The notes: generated by a model from the sequence alone, not told the origin. A stretch of DNA of 28,864 bases from an uncultured Clostridia bacterium (GCA_934177795.1 CAKPPS010000017.1:1-28864); one strand, 5' to 3'; shown: positions 1 to 6,568, counted from the first letter of the stretch. Numbers and translations: made by a program.

Positions 1-2
1 CT

Positions 3-74
3 TTATTTTCAATAATTATTCTTACAATTGAATTTGTTATAGTTCAACTTCCATTTTTATTACCAATTTTTTAA
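3..74 (+). CDS. C-terminal tail of a membrane protein (partial)
   Basis: One frame is open from the window edge to TAA at 72-74 and encodes a strongly hydrophobic tail rich in Ile, Leu, Phe and Val (beginning LFSIII, ending LLPIF). This looks like the last transmembrane helix of a transporter permease or P-type ATPase, but 23 residues are too few to identify a family. The other two frames stop early. It is probably the last gene of an operon running in from the left. Confidence 0.35.
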   Translation, partial: LFSIIILTIEFVIVQLPFLLPIF

Positions 75-141
75 TAGACTATATTTGTAATAATTTGATC
101 AATAATATAAAATATTAAGAAATAGAAAGGAAAACAAAAAA

Positions 142-1068
142 ATGATGAAAAGAAAGAAAGTAATTTTATTAATATTCATAATTATAATTATTTTAAGTAT
201 ATTAGCATATGCAATTTATAAAAACAAGATAATACATACAATTTTCCAAGACCCTAATGTAGAAAACAGTAGTTCAACTATAAATGAGGTAGAAAATGAA
301 GAATTAAAAGAAGTTGATGGATGTAAATATAATCATTTCCACCCTGTTTTTGAAAATGGGTATGATTATACACAAGATATGGAATATAAGGATAAAATTT
401 ATCACAAAACAATTACAGATTATAAAGAATATATGATATATAAAACAAGATGGAACGATATATGCAATATGACGGAAGATGATTTTAAAAAGAATTTTAT
501 GGTCATAACGGCAGTAGAAAATACATCTATGATGGGATTAGATATAAAACAAATAAATTTAGATGGTAACACTTTATTTATTGATTTAGACAATGCAGAC
601 ATTGAATATGATAAAAATAAAATGTGTATGTCAATTATAATACCAAATGATTTGATGAGTGAAAACATTGAAATAAGAGATTACAGAAAAGTTAAAGAAA
701 CTCCAGAATATATTTATGGATGGAAAAATGATAGTATTGATGGATTAAAAATGCTTTCTCAAGATGAGGCTGTTCAAATTGCAAAAAAATATGCACAAAG
801 TCTTGTAAATTCCGACAGTTTAGAAGGGAAATATTTGGAAAAATATACAAAATTATATGAAGTAACTTTAACGGAAAAAGCACCTAATAATTATTGGCTG
901 ATAACTGATGGAATTATTGAAAGGGAATATAAATTTGCTAGTTTTAATAGAAAAGTTTATGAAGTAACATTAGTACAATATGATGATGATGTGGAGATGG
1001 ATAGAGCATATTTTTATGTTGATGCATATACGGGTAAAGTAATTGGTGGAATGGAAGCGTCTGATTAA
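142..1068 (+). CDS. Membrane-anchored PepSY-like protein
   Basis: A 308-residue protein beginning with two Met codons behind a weak AGAAAGGA ribosome site. Residues about 5-27 form one very hydrophobic helix after a KRKK stretch, so it is probably an N-terminally anchored protein with the rest outside the membrane. The body is acidic and polar. The C-terminal third has a PepSY-like signature: an SQDEAVQIAKKYAQS helix near residue 210 and a final strand pair with YFYVDAYTGKVIGG. The same ending (VDATTGEIIGG) is seen in the PepSY-like protein at 1760-2881, so the two are distant paralogues bracketing an ECF sigma gene. It could be a sensor or accessory protein of that sigma system; function is not established. 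No catalytic residues recognised. Confidence 0.75.
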   Translation: MMKRKKVILLIFIIIIILSILAYAIYKNKIIHTIFQDPNVENSSSTINEVENEELKEVDGCKYNHFHPVFENGYDYTQDMEYKDKIYHKTITDYKEYMIYKTRWNDICNMTEDDFKKNFMVITAVENTSMMGLDIKQINLDGNTLFIDLDNADIEYDKNKMCMSIIIPNDLMSENIEIRDYRKVKETPEYIYGWKNDSIDGLKMLSQDEAVQIAKKYAQSLVNSDSLEGKYLEKYTKLYEVTLTEKAPNNYWLITDGIIEREYKFASFNRKVYEVTLVQYDDDVEMDRAYFYVDAYTGKVIGGMEASD

Positions 1069-1124
1069 GATACATATTATCAAACATTTAAAATTAGGTT
1101 ATTATCGAAAAAGATAACTACTTA

Positions 1125-1150
1125 ATTTTATTTTTTTTGAAAAATAAAAT
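1125..1150 (+). terminator. Weak AT-only hairpin downstream of the first PepSY-like gene
   Basis: A perfect 11-base inverted repeat (1125-1135 with 1140-1150) with a 4-base loop lies between the first PepSY-like gene and the sigma gene. The stem is made only of A-T pairs and there is no clear separate U-run, so termination is uncertain. Its position just before the candidate sigma promoter fits a weak terminator. Confidence 0.3.
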
Positions 1151-1155
1151 AAAAG

Positions 1156-1190
1156 TGTAACCTTTTGTTAATTATACTACACTATATAAG
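1156..1190 (+). promoter_or_regulatory. Candidate ECF-type promoter of the sigma/PepSY pair
   Basis: TGTAACC at 1156-1162 resembles the AAC-containing -35 element used by many ECF sigma factors, which often transcribe their own genes. About 16 bases later comes ACACTATATA rather than a clear -10 consensus. A sigma-A-like TATACT (1173-1178) also lies in the interval, so the promoter class is not decided. Confidence 0.3.
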
Positions 1191-1220
1191 TATAAGATGT
1201 CTTATAAAGGAGTTTTTGAG

Positions 1221-1757
1221 TTGAAAGATTTAAAGCAAGTAGAAAATTATTATAAAAATAACGAAATTGATATGGATCAAATAATAGAAGATTTTACACC
1301 ATATATAACTACTATAATAAATAATGGAACGAATGACAAAATATCATTTGAAGATAAAGAAGAAATTTTTTCGGACACATTTTTTATATTATGGAAAAAT
1401 AGAGATAGACTTAATATAAATATATCTTTGAATTCATATTTAGCAGGAATAACTAGAAATTTAATAAAAGAGAAATATAGAAAAGCAAAAATTATTTATG
1501 ATATTAGTGATTTTGAAAATGATACAATAAATTGTGTAAATATGTATGAAAATGACAGAGAATTAATTTTTGATGTAGAACAAAAGGTTAAAGGACTAAA
1601 AGACATTGATATTAAAATTGTGAATTTATTTTATTATTCATCTATATCAATTAAAGATATAGCAAAAAAATTAAATATTTCTGAATTAAATGTAAAAACG
1701 AGATTACATAGAATACGAAAAAAGATAAAAAAAGAATTAGATAATGGAGGAATTTAG
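1221..1757 (+). CDS. ECF-type RNA polymerase sigma factor
   Basis: An alternative sigma factor of the extracytoplasmic-function class. The sigma-2 region includes FSDTFFILWKNRDRL, then LNSYLAGITRNLIKEKYRK, matching region 2.3/2.4 and its end (RNLIKEKYR is like the RNxxxdxxR motif). The C-terminal region 4 helix-turn-helix is SSISIKDIAKKLNISELNV followed by KTRLHRIRKKIKKEL, the classic ECF ending. I chose TTG at 1221 because AAAGGAG (1207-1213) lies 7 bases upstream; an in-frame ATG at 1197 would add 8 residues but has no ribosome site. The next gene starts 2 bases after the stop and is a membrane protein, the normal sigma/anti-sigma arrangement. Confident as an ECF sigma; subgroup unknown. 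Confidence 0.9.
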   Translation: MKDLKQVENYYKNNEIDMDQIIEDFTPYITTIINNGTNDKISFEDKEEIFSDTFFILWKNRDRLNINISLNSYLAGITRNLIKEKYRKAKIIYDISDFENDTINCVNMYENDRELIFDVEQKVKGLKDIDIKIVNLFYYSSISIKDIAKKLNISELNVKTRLHRIRKKIKKELDNGGI

Positions 1758-1759
1758 AA

Positions 1760-2881
1760 ATGGAATTTGATAAAAATAAAATTAAAACTAAAATTGCTAT
1801 ATCAAAAATTAAAGAGGAGAATGATATAGTTATGGAAAAAAGAAAGGCAAGAAGTGTATTTAAAACAGTAGCAACTGCAATGGCTGGAATAATTTTGAGT
1901 ACAGGAGTTGCATTTGCAGGTACAAAAGTATATGAAACTATCTGGAAAACACCAGAAAAGATACAATTTTCTTCTGACAATTTTGAAGAAATAACAAAAG
2001 AAAGTAAAGAAAAAAATATATCGGAAGATGAGGCTAAAAGAATTGCAATAGAAAAATTAAATCAAATAGGATTTAATTCTGAAATAATAGGGACAAACCA
2101 TTATAAAGCAAAAATAGATTCTGACAAAATAATGTATAGATTTAATACAAAAGATAATTATGAAATATCAATTGATGGACAAACAGGAGAATTTTTTGAT
2201 ATATGGGATAATAATAAAAATACTCAAGATACAAACAAATATATAACAGAAGATCAAGCAAAGGAAGTAGCAAATAAATATTATAAATTGTTTGGATATA
2301 AGGAAGGAGAATATGAAATTGCATATATTCAATCGGTAAACAATGAGGGAACACAAACTGGGGATGGATTTAGAATGACAGTAACTTATAATAAAAAATA
2401 TGGAGAAGTATATAATCCTTACGAATACATTGCTATAACAATAGAGTCAAAAAATATGAATTTAGAAATGTTCAGAGTTGACAATACTCCTTTTGATAAT
2501 AATGAGGTAACTATAACAGAACAAGAGGCAATTGATATTGCATTAAAAGAAGATGAAAAAATAAAAACTAATAAGGTTGAAAGCACTAAAACAAAATTGA
2601 TGGTAGTAAAAATGAATGCTGATGCCTATGATAGAATAAATAACACAGACAAATATTATGAAGAAATGCAAACACCTAATTATCCAATTGAAGAAAGAAC
2701 ATATTATAAAGTAGATAATAGAATAAGAAAAGCGTGGGTAGTCGTTATAAATTACGAAGATAACTTTGATGATGTTGTAAAAAGATACACAGAGGGAGCA
2801 TACAGTTATTTTGTGGATGCAACAACAGGAGAAATAATAGGAGGACATACAATGGACTATACTTATAGTCAAAGTAGATAA
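1760..2881 (+). CDS. Putative anti-sigma factor with PepSY-like repeats
   Basis: A 373-residue single-pass membrane protein, start ATG behind GGAGG, 2 bases after the sigma gene and so translationally linked to it. Residues 1-32 are a charged, lysine-rich cytoplasmic segment that could bind the sigma factor. A hydrophobic segment near residues 34-54 (VATAMAGIILSTGVAFAG) would span the membrane. The outside part holds three repeats of the same helix type, each opening with an acidic I-[ST]-E motif: ISEDEAKRIAIEKL, ITEDQAKEVANKYY and ITEQEAIDIALKED, followed by a last strand with YFVDATTGEIIGG. This is the PepSY-like layout. The anti-sigma role is inferred from gene order and topology, not from a recognised anti-sigma motif. 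Confidence 0.8.
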   Translation: MEFDKNKIKTKIAISKIKEENDIVMEKRKARSVFKTVATAMAGIILSTGVAFAGTKVYETIWKTPEKIQFSSDNFEEITKESKEKNISEDEAKRIAIEKLNQIGFNSEIIGTNHYKAKIDSDKIMYRFNTKDNYEISIDGQTGEFFDIWDNNKNTQDTNKYITEDQAKEVANKYYKLFGYKEGEYEIAYIQSVNNEGTQTGDGFRMTVTYNKKYGEVYNPYEYIAITIESKNMNLEMFRVDNTPFDNNEVTITEQEAIDIALKEDEKIKTNKVESTKTKLMVVKMNADAYDRINNTDKYYEEMQTPNYPIEERTYYKVDNRIRKAWVVVINYEDNFDDVVKRYTEGAYSYFVDATTGEIIGGHTMDYTYSQSR

Positions 2882-2922
2882 AAAGGTATTATAAAACATT
2901 AATTTAGTAAAAAAGAAAAATG

Positions 2923-2953
2923 TAAGTGGTAAATGATGCTACTTATATTTTTT
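2923..2953 (+). terminator. Terminator after the sigma/PepSY operon
   Basis: Stem TAAGTGG (2923-2929) pairs with CTACTTA (2939-2945), one G-U pair, followed by a T-run at 2948-2953. It lies 40 bases after the PepSY-like gene. Confidence 0.6.
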
Positions 2954-2992
2954 ACAAAATTTACTATAATAAAAGACAAAAAAATAGATATG

Positions 2993-3001
2993 TGCTATAA
3001 T
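2993..3001 (+). promoter_or_regulatory. Extended -10 promoter element
   Basis: TGCTATAAT matches an extended -10 (TGnTATAAT) 44 bases upstream of the small gene at 3045. No good -35 is visible, as is common for extended -10 promoters. A second TATAAT at 2965-2970 lies further upstream. Confidence 0.45.
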
Positions 3002-3044
3002 AAAATTCGATTTTAAATGATAACGAGAAAAAGGGAGAATAGCA

Positions 3045-3254
3045 ATGAATTGGTATAAAAAATATGATGAGAATAAAAGAAATTTACTAAAACAAGCAGA
3101 TATAGTATTGGAAGATAAAGATTACAATGCTGAGGAAACAAAGGGAATGTATAATATAATTGCAAATCATATTTTTAGTCAGAGTAAAAAATATATAAAT
3201 AGTGAGGCGAATAAATACGGAGATATACTTCAAGATTTAAAAGAAATGATGTAA
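3045..3254 (+). CDS. Small helical protein of unknown function
   Basis: A 69-residue charged, probably all-helical soluble protein. ATG follows AAAGGGAGAATAGCA, a good ribosome site. There is no signal peptide, membrane helix, cysteine pair or recognised motif. It sits alone between a terminator/promoter region and the ribbon-helix-helix-like gene, inside the mobile element. Function unknown. Confidence 0.65.
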   Translation: MNWYKKYDENKRNLLKQADIVLEDKDYNAEETKGMYNIIANHIFSQSKKYINSEANKYGDILQDLKEMM

Positions 3255-3384
3255 GATCAATATAAAAAAGAGAAAAACAAATTAAAAGTTCATTCACATA
3301 CCATAAAATATTCAAAATAACTACTGTATGGGAATTAAAATACGGATAAAAGGACAGTATAATAGTGTTACGAGGTGGTATAAA

Positions 3385-3717
3385 ATGAATACTTTTGATA
3401 AGTATTTACTAAAGAAAGATAATCTTATTAGAAGAAGAATAGAAATAGATAATACTTTATTTGAACAACTTGAGAAATTAGCCAAAGTATATGATGCATC
3501 GATAAATAAGTTAGTAAATGTAGCCATTATTGAAATGATAAAAACTGAAAATGTAGATGTTTATGAAAAATCAGAAAATGAAATTGTTGAAGCACATAAT
3601 TTTGGAATAAGGGAAACATCTTATAATAAATTAGAAGAATTAAAAGTAAAATATGGACTATCTATTTTTAAATTGATAAATATCGCTATATATAATGCTT
3701 TAAATAGCGAAGAATAA
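3385..3717 (+). CDS. Tandem ribbon-helix-helix-like protein
   Basis: A 110-residue protein with two similar halves. The first (about residues 14-52) is RRRIEIDNTLFEQLEKLAK then SINKLVNVAIIEMIK. The second (about residues 69-107) is HNFGIRETSYNKLEELKVK then SIFKLINIAIYNALN. Each half has the pattern of a short strand, a helix, and a second helix beginning Ser-Ile-x-Lys-Leu, as in Arc/MetJ-type DNA-binding domains, which normally act as dimers of single domains. The start ATG at 3385 has GAGGTGG six bases upstream. A longer frame from 3328 lacks a ribosome site and crosses a TATAAT box. A strong terminator follows. It may be a repressor of element genes, inferred from fold resemblance only. Confidence 0.72.
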   Translation: MNTFDKYLLKKDNLIRRRIEIDNTLFEQLEKLAKVYDASINKLVNVAIIEMIKTENVDVYEKSENEIVEAHNFGIRETSYNKLEELKVKYGLSIFKLINIAIYNALNSEE

Positions 3718-3728
3718 AGAATTTGAAG

Positions 3729-3749
3729 AACTAGGAAAACCTAGTTTTT
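3729..3749 (+). terminator. Terminator after the ribbon-helix-helix-like gene
   Basis: Perfect 7-bp stem AACTAGG (3729-3735) and CCTAGTT (3740-3746) with loop AAAA and a continuing T-run. Confidence 0.8.
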
Positions 3750-3839
3750 CTTTGATTTTGTAGGAAAATGTAGAATTTTGTCGAAAAGTTTTCTTTTGTT
3801 GATATAACTACAAAAGAGTTATTTTGACTACTGAACGGG

Positions 3840-3867
3840 TTGGCTTGAAGAATGAAAGTAGTATAAT
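3840..3867 (+). promoter_or_regulatory. Sigma-A-like promoter for the receiver-domain gene
   Basis: TTGGCT (3840-3845), a 16-base spacer and a perfect TATAAT (3862-3867), followed by about 75 bases of AT-rich leader before the coding frame. Confidence 0.45.
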
Positions 3868-3943
3868 AGCATATAGAAAGATTTAATGATTTCATTATCT
3901 TGTTTTTAAATAAAATTTTTTTTACTATCAATTCACGAATATC

Positions 3944-4495
3944 GTGCAAAGAAACGGAGGAGATTATGGAGAAAAAAATGAATCTGAAGATAATTATAGT
4001 CAATATTTTTTAAATAGAAAATTGAAAGTATTGATTGCAGATGATGAAAAGAAAATGGTAGAGGAAATATTATCCAATATGAATGAAGAAAATGAAGATT
4101 ATGAAATAGTAGGGTATGCTTTATCAAATGAAGAAGAAAGACAAAAAATACAAGAATTAAAACCAGATGTGGTAATAACAGATATTTATAGAGGAGAACT
4201 AGGTCAAAAAAATGCAGGTGGCTACGAAATAATAAAAGAATATTCTGAAAAATATTTAGTTCCAAAGTTTATAGTTATTTCATATACCCCTGAATTTAAA
4301 AATCAAAATATTGTTGGAGAATTTAATAAATATTCTAATATAAATTATGATGGAATAAAAAAATTATTGAAAAGTGTAAAGATAACAGAAAGAAGTAGTT
4401 TTATATATGGATATAAAGGAATTGGAAACAATGAGGAAAATAGTAAAAAGAAAGTATCATTTTTTGATAAATTGAAATCATTATTATTAAAATAA
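3944..4495 (+). CDS. Response-regulator receiver-like protein, start unresolved
   Basis: The open frame runs from GTG 3944. A receiver domain begins near residue 28 with KVLIADDEKKMVEEIL (acidic pair DD), continues to PDVVITDIYRG (D of TDI is the likely phosphoacceptor near residue 80) and FIVISYT (conserved Ser/Thr strand); the expected Lys near the end is less clear. After the domain is a short basic tail (KKKVSFFDKLKSLLLK), not a DNA-binding domain, so it may act through protein contacts. The start is odd. The only good ribosome site, GGAGGAG (3956-3962), serves ATG 3966 in another frame, which reads 15 codons and stops at 4011 within a run of six T. GTG 3944 and TTG 4022 (giving MKVLIADDE) both lack ribosome sites. 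A T-run indel, a -1 slip, or coupled re-initiation at TTG 4022 are all possible. No kinase is adjacent. Confidence 0.7.
   Translation: MQRNGGDYGEKNESEDNYSQYFLNRKLKVLIADDEKKMVEEILSNMNEENEDYEIVGYALSNEEERQKIQELKPDVVITDIYRGELGQKNAGGYEIIKEYSEKYLVPKFIVISYTPEFKNQNIVGEFNKYSNINYDGIKKLLKSVKITERSSFIYGYKGIGNNEENSKKKVSFFDKLKSLLLK
3966..4013 (+). other. Short ORF overlapping the receiver gene in another frame
   Basis: ATG 3966 sits behind the strong GGAGGAG site and encodes 15 residues (MEKKMNLKIIIVNIF), ending at TAA 4011-4013 just after TTTTTT (4006-4011). A -1 shift on the T-run continues into the receiver frame (LNRKLKVLIADDE). It is either a coupling leader or the true N-terminus. Confidence 0.4.
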
Positions 4496-4691
4496 ATATT
4501 TTGTTCATAAATAAAGAGCTTTTAAGAAATGTAAAAATTTTTCTTTTGAGTTCTATATTTTTTCACATTTTGTTCAATAACATTTAATTTAGAATTAATT
4601 CTTTTTATTCTCATTAAAAATATTACTCTTTTCATCAAATCCATTAAAATACAAATGAACTATAACTATTTTGTATTGAGAGGTATTGAAG

Positions 4692-4742
4692 ATGGATTTT
4701 ACTAAAATAGAATCAAACTTGAATTATAAAGCACATAAGTAA
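4692..4742 (+). other. Possible 16-residue leader peptide
   Basis: ATG behind GAGAGG encodes MDFTKIESNLNYKAHK and then stops. Its last codons form the 5' arm of the terminator hairpin that follows, so translation could affect hairpin formation. The rest of 4496-4852 is AT-rich with no recognisable gene. Confidence 0.3.
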
Positions 4743-4776
4743 TGTATTAAAAAATAGATTACTTGTGTGCTTTTTT
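4729..4776 (+). terminator. Strong terminator hairpin overlapping a short leader ORF
   Basis: AAGCACATAAGTAAT (4729-4743) pairs with ATTACTTGTGTGCTT (4758-4772), 14 of 15 positions Watson-Crick, followed by a T-run to 4776. Confidence 0.75.
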
Positions 4777-4852
4777 GCTCAAATGGTAATATTCAAAAAA
4801 CACTCGCTATTTTAAAGATTTCAAAGGAAGAAAATAAGTGAAAAAAATAGTC

Positions 4853-4878
4853 GCGTAGTTTTTTCCTTATTACTACGC
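4853..4878 (+). promoter_or_regulatory. Leader hairpin 1
   Basis: GCGTAGT (4853-4859) is complementary to ACTACGC (4872-4878) with a 12-base loop. It is followed by short overlapping starts: ATG 4881 (MECGYK, then stop) and GTG 4898. It is the first of several structures upstream of the regulator at 5075. Confidence 0.4.
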
Positions 4879-4948
4879 TTATGGAGTGTGGTTATAAGTG
4901 AAATTATCATTGATGCGTGATATTAAGAATAACTGTGCATTAAAAAAG

Positions 4949-4986
4949 GTTGAAAATATTCATTTGGATATTTTCGACTTTTTTTT
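4949..4986 (+). terminator. Terminator inside the leader of the sigma-region-4 regulator
   Basis: GTTGAAAATAT (4949-4959) pairs with ATATTTTCGAC (4968-4978, one G-U pair), then eight T. It lies about 90 bases before the regulator start, so full transcription of the downstream gene requires reading through it, as in an attenuator. Confidence 0.65.
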
Positions 4987-5009
4987 GTATGCCTTGATAA
5001 TTTTATGTA

Positions 5010-5070
5010 GTGGAAACCATAGTCCACCGACTTCTGTTCAATTTGAATTTGGAAAATTGAATGGAGGTAA
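5010..5070 (+). promoter_or_regulatory. Leader hairpins adjacent to the regulator ribosome site
   Basis: Two further inverted repeats: GTGGA (5010-5014) with TCCAC (5023-5027), and TTCAATTT (5037-5044) with AAATTGAA (5054-5061). The second ends immediately before the GGAGG ribosome site, so its folding could influence translation start. Confidence 0.4.
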
Positions 5071-5074
5071 GAAA

Positions 5075-5587
5075 ATGGAAGATAATGCAAAATGCTTTAT
5101 TAAAATAAGAAAAGGTTATTATGAAGAAATTACATATAAGGAATTAAAAGAAAGACGAGAAAATGACAATACATATATAAATGAAAAATTTATTCCAATT
5201 CAAAAGACACTAATAGAAGTTTCATTAGAAGAATATAAAGACTTTTATAAAGAAATTGAAAGAAATAAGTATATTAAAAAGAAAAATAAAAAGATCAAGT
5301 TTATTTCAATAGATGAAATATCAGAAGATATGGAAATTAGAAAAAAAAATATATTGAAAGATAAAGATATAGACATTGATTTTGAAGTAGAAAGAAAAAT
5401 TGAAATAGAACAATTAAAAGAGGCTTTATTACAATTAAATGATGAGGAATATCAAATAATTAAAGCATTGTTTTATGATGAGAAATCATTAAGAGATTAT
5501 GCAAAAGTTATAGGAGTTTCGTATGGGACAGTATTGTATAAAGAACGAAAAATATTAGAAAAATTGAAAAAATTATTAAAATATTAA
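5075..5587 (+). CDS. Sigma-70 region 4-like regulator of a mobile element
   Basis: A 170-residue protein. The N-terminal two thirds are charged and helical with a very basic patch (YIKKKNKKIK). The C-terminal about 60 residues form a sigma region 4-like helix-turn-helix: LKEALLQLNDEEYQIIKALF, SLRDYAKVIGVSYGTVLYKER, KILEKLKKLLKY. Such proteins are common regulators in Tn916-like conjugative elements, with no sigma region 2. I start at ATG 5075 because GGAGG (5063-5067) is properly spaced; the frame stays open to GTG 4898, but that part contains the terminator and hairpins described separately. It ends just before a strong terminator, so it is the last gene of its transcript. DNA binding is confident; targets unknown. 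Confidence 0.8.
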   Translation: MEDNAKCFIKIRKGYYEEITYKELKERRENDNTYINEKFIPIQKTLIEVSLEEYKDFYKEIERNKYIKKKNKKIKFISIDEISEDMEIRKKNILKDKDIDIDFEVERKIEIEQLKEALLQLNDEEYQIIKALFYDEKSLRDYAKVIGVSYGTVLYKERKILEKLKKLLKY

Positions 5588-5602
5588 AATTTTTTTTAGC
5601 AA

Positions 5603-5645
5603 CCCCCTTATTTTTTCCTTTTAAAAAGTGAGGGGGGATTTTTTA
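5603..5645 (+). terminator. GC-rich terminator after the sigma-region-4 regulator
   Basis: CCCCCTTA (5603-5610) pairs with TGAGGGGG (5629-5636), then a T-run (5639-5644). The G/C tract stands out in this AT-rich DNA. Confidence 0.85.
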
Positions 5646-5677
5646 TCCTTTCGATTGAACTTTGAAAAGTGAATAGA

Positions 5678-5907
5678 AATTCATTAGATACACTATCAAA
5701 TTGAGCCAGTTAAAGAATGGAAACAAAACCAAACTACTTAAATATTAGGTTGCTACTAATAAGGCGAAGACATTTGATAGAATGATACTTTTGCATAGTC
5801 ATAGCACGAGCGAGATAAAACCGTCCCACGCCTTGAATGCAAGTCTGTTAGTAACAGGCAGGTGGAATTCCTATGGAGCAATTTAGCAAATTGCCATCTA
5901 ATGAATT
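5678..5907 (+). ncRNA. Compact structured RNA candidate of about 230 nt
   Basis: No credible ORF, but nested complementarity. AATTCATTAGAT (5678-5689) closes with ATCTAATGAATT (5896-5907), a perfect 12 bp over a distance of more than 200 bases. CTATCAAAT (5693-5701) pairs with ATTTGATAG (5772-5780), 9 bp, enclosing a hairpin TATTAG/CTAATA (5743-5748/5756-5761). A second domain has TTGCAT/ATGCAA (5791-5796/5837-5842), GTCTGTT/AACAGGC (5843-5849/5853-5859) and GCAATTT/AAATTGC (5878-5884/5888-5894). Unpaired stretches such as GAGCGAGATAAAACCGTCCC are locally GC-richer than the surroundings. It lies between a terminator and the next gene, with no clear sigma-A promoter. It could be an element-encoded ncRNA or a long leader. 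I do not recognise the family. The strand is assumed from neighbouring genes. Confidence 0.6.
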
Positions 5908-5934
5908 AAGGAAAGAGTAAATAAAAATGAATAA

Positions 5935-5961
5935 GGGGCTATCTTATATCGAGATAGTCCT
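5935..5961 (+). promoter_or_regulatory. Hairpin between the structured RNA and the small membrane gene
   Basis: GGGGCTATCT (5935-5944) pairs with AGATAGTCCT (5952-5961) including G-U pairs. There is no U-run after it, so it is more likely a leader or processing structure than a terminator. Confidence 0.45.
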
Positions 5962-5984
5962 CATTATAAAAGAAGGTTGAAATT

Positions 5985-6179
5985 ATGATTTATAAAATAT
6001 CAATAATACTATTTATAATTATATTCTTATCAATAGCAATATTTACATATTTAATAATACTGGGTGCTGATAGAATAAAAACAGCAGAGGAAAAGGAAAT
6101 AGAGAATCAAGAACAAATGAAATATTTAAAAAATTATAAAGAAAAGCAAGAAAGGAAAAAGCAATGCAAAAAAAAATAA
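5985..6179 (+). CDS. Small membrane protein upstream of a MazF-like toxin
   Basis: A 64-residue protein with one long hydrophobic helix (residues about 3-27, ISIILFIIIFLSIAIFTYLI) followed by a highly charged Lys/Glu-rich helix to the end. ATG follows GAAGG. Its 3' end overlaps the MazF-like gene by 16 bases in another frame, so the two are co-translated. It occupies the position of an antitoxin but resembles neither MazE nor other DNA-binding antitoxins. It could be an unusual antitoxin, a membrane anchor for the toxin, or merely a neighbour. Confidence 0.65.
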   Translation: MIYKISIILFIIIFLSIAIFTYLIILGADRIKTAEEKEIENQEQMKYLKNYKEKQERKKQCKKK

Positions 6180-6535
6180 AAAGGGGAGATATATTTTATG
6201 CTAATTTAGATGCAACAATAGGAAGTGAACAAACTGGAGTTAGACCTGTAATAATAATTCAAAATAATATTGGAAATAAGTACAGTCCAACTACGATAGT
6301 AGTTCCGTTAACAAAAGAAATTAGATTTAAAATGAATCAACCAACACATTATTTTTTAAGTTCATTTGGAAATATAAAATTTGATTCGATAATATTAGCA
6401 GAACAAATAAGGGCTATAGACAAGAATAGATTAGAAGAAAAAATAGGAATTATAAATAGAAAAACAATGCGTGAAATTGAACAGAAAATTTTAGTTGCGT
6501 TGGGAATAGAAAAAATTCTAAGAAGTAGGTATTAA
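6164..6535 (+). CDS. MazF/PemK-family endoribonuclease toxin
   Basis: A 123-residue protein of the PemK/MazF mRNA interferase family. The hallmark N-terminal strand KRGDIFYANLDATIGSEQTGVRPVII occupies residues 5-30 (RGDIF plus the GSEQ-x-G-x-RPV loop with catalytic Arg). Then come SPTTIVVPLT, the strand FDSIILAEQIRAIDKNRL near residues 84-101 (the usual Q-I-R-x-I/V-D-K-x-R-L motif with the second active-site Arg), and the C-terminal helix MREIEQKILVALGI. Length is normal for the family. ATG 6164 has AAGGA upstream. It overlaps the small membrane protein gene, and the terminator uses its last codons. No classical MazE-type antitoxin lies beside it. In mobile elements such toxins usually act in stabilisation. 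Confidence 0.9.
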   Translation: MQKKIKRGDIFYANLDATIGSEQTGVRPVIIIQNNIGNKYSPTTIVVPLTKEIRFKMNQPTHYFLSSFGNIKFDSIILAEQIRAIDKNRLEEKIGIINRKTMREIEQKILVALGIEKILRSRY

Positions 6536-6551
6536 TCTACTTCTTTTTTTT
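6520..6551 (+). terminator. Terminator overlapping the toxin 3' end
   Basis: Perfect 9-bp stem AAGAAGTAG (6520-6528) and CTACTTCTT (6537-6545), then a T-run to 6551. The toxin stop codon lies in the loop. Confidence 0.85.
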
Positions 6552-6568
6552 GAAAGGATAGATGAAAT

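Noticed and set aside
3328..3384. N-terminal extension of the ribbon-helix-helix-like protein, including an in-frame CGG at 3342-3344
   Set aside because: There is no ribosome site for ATG 3328 and a TATAAT box at 3358-3363. ATG 3385 has GAGGTGG. The CGG is therefore taken as non-coding and not a counterexample; if the extension were translated it would be one.
4898..5074. N-terminal extension of the sigma-region-4 regulator from GTG 4898
   Set aside because: The extension contains a strong terminator and hairpins, and the good ribosome site belongs to ATG 5075.
5678..5907. Structured region as a group I or II intron or tRNA cluster
   Set aside because: Too short for an intron core, no domain V-like hairpin or intron-encoded protein, and no tRNA cloverleaf.
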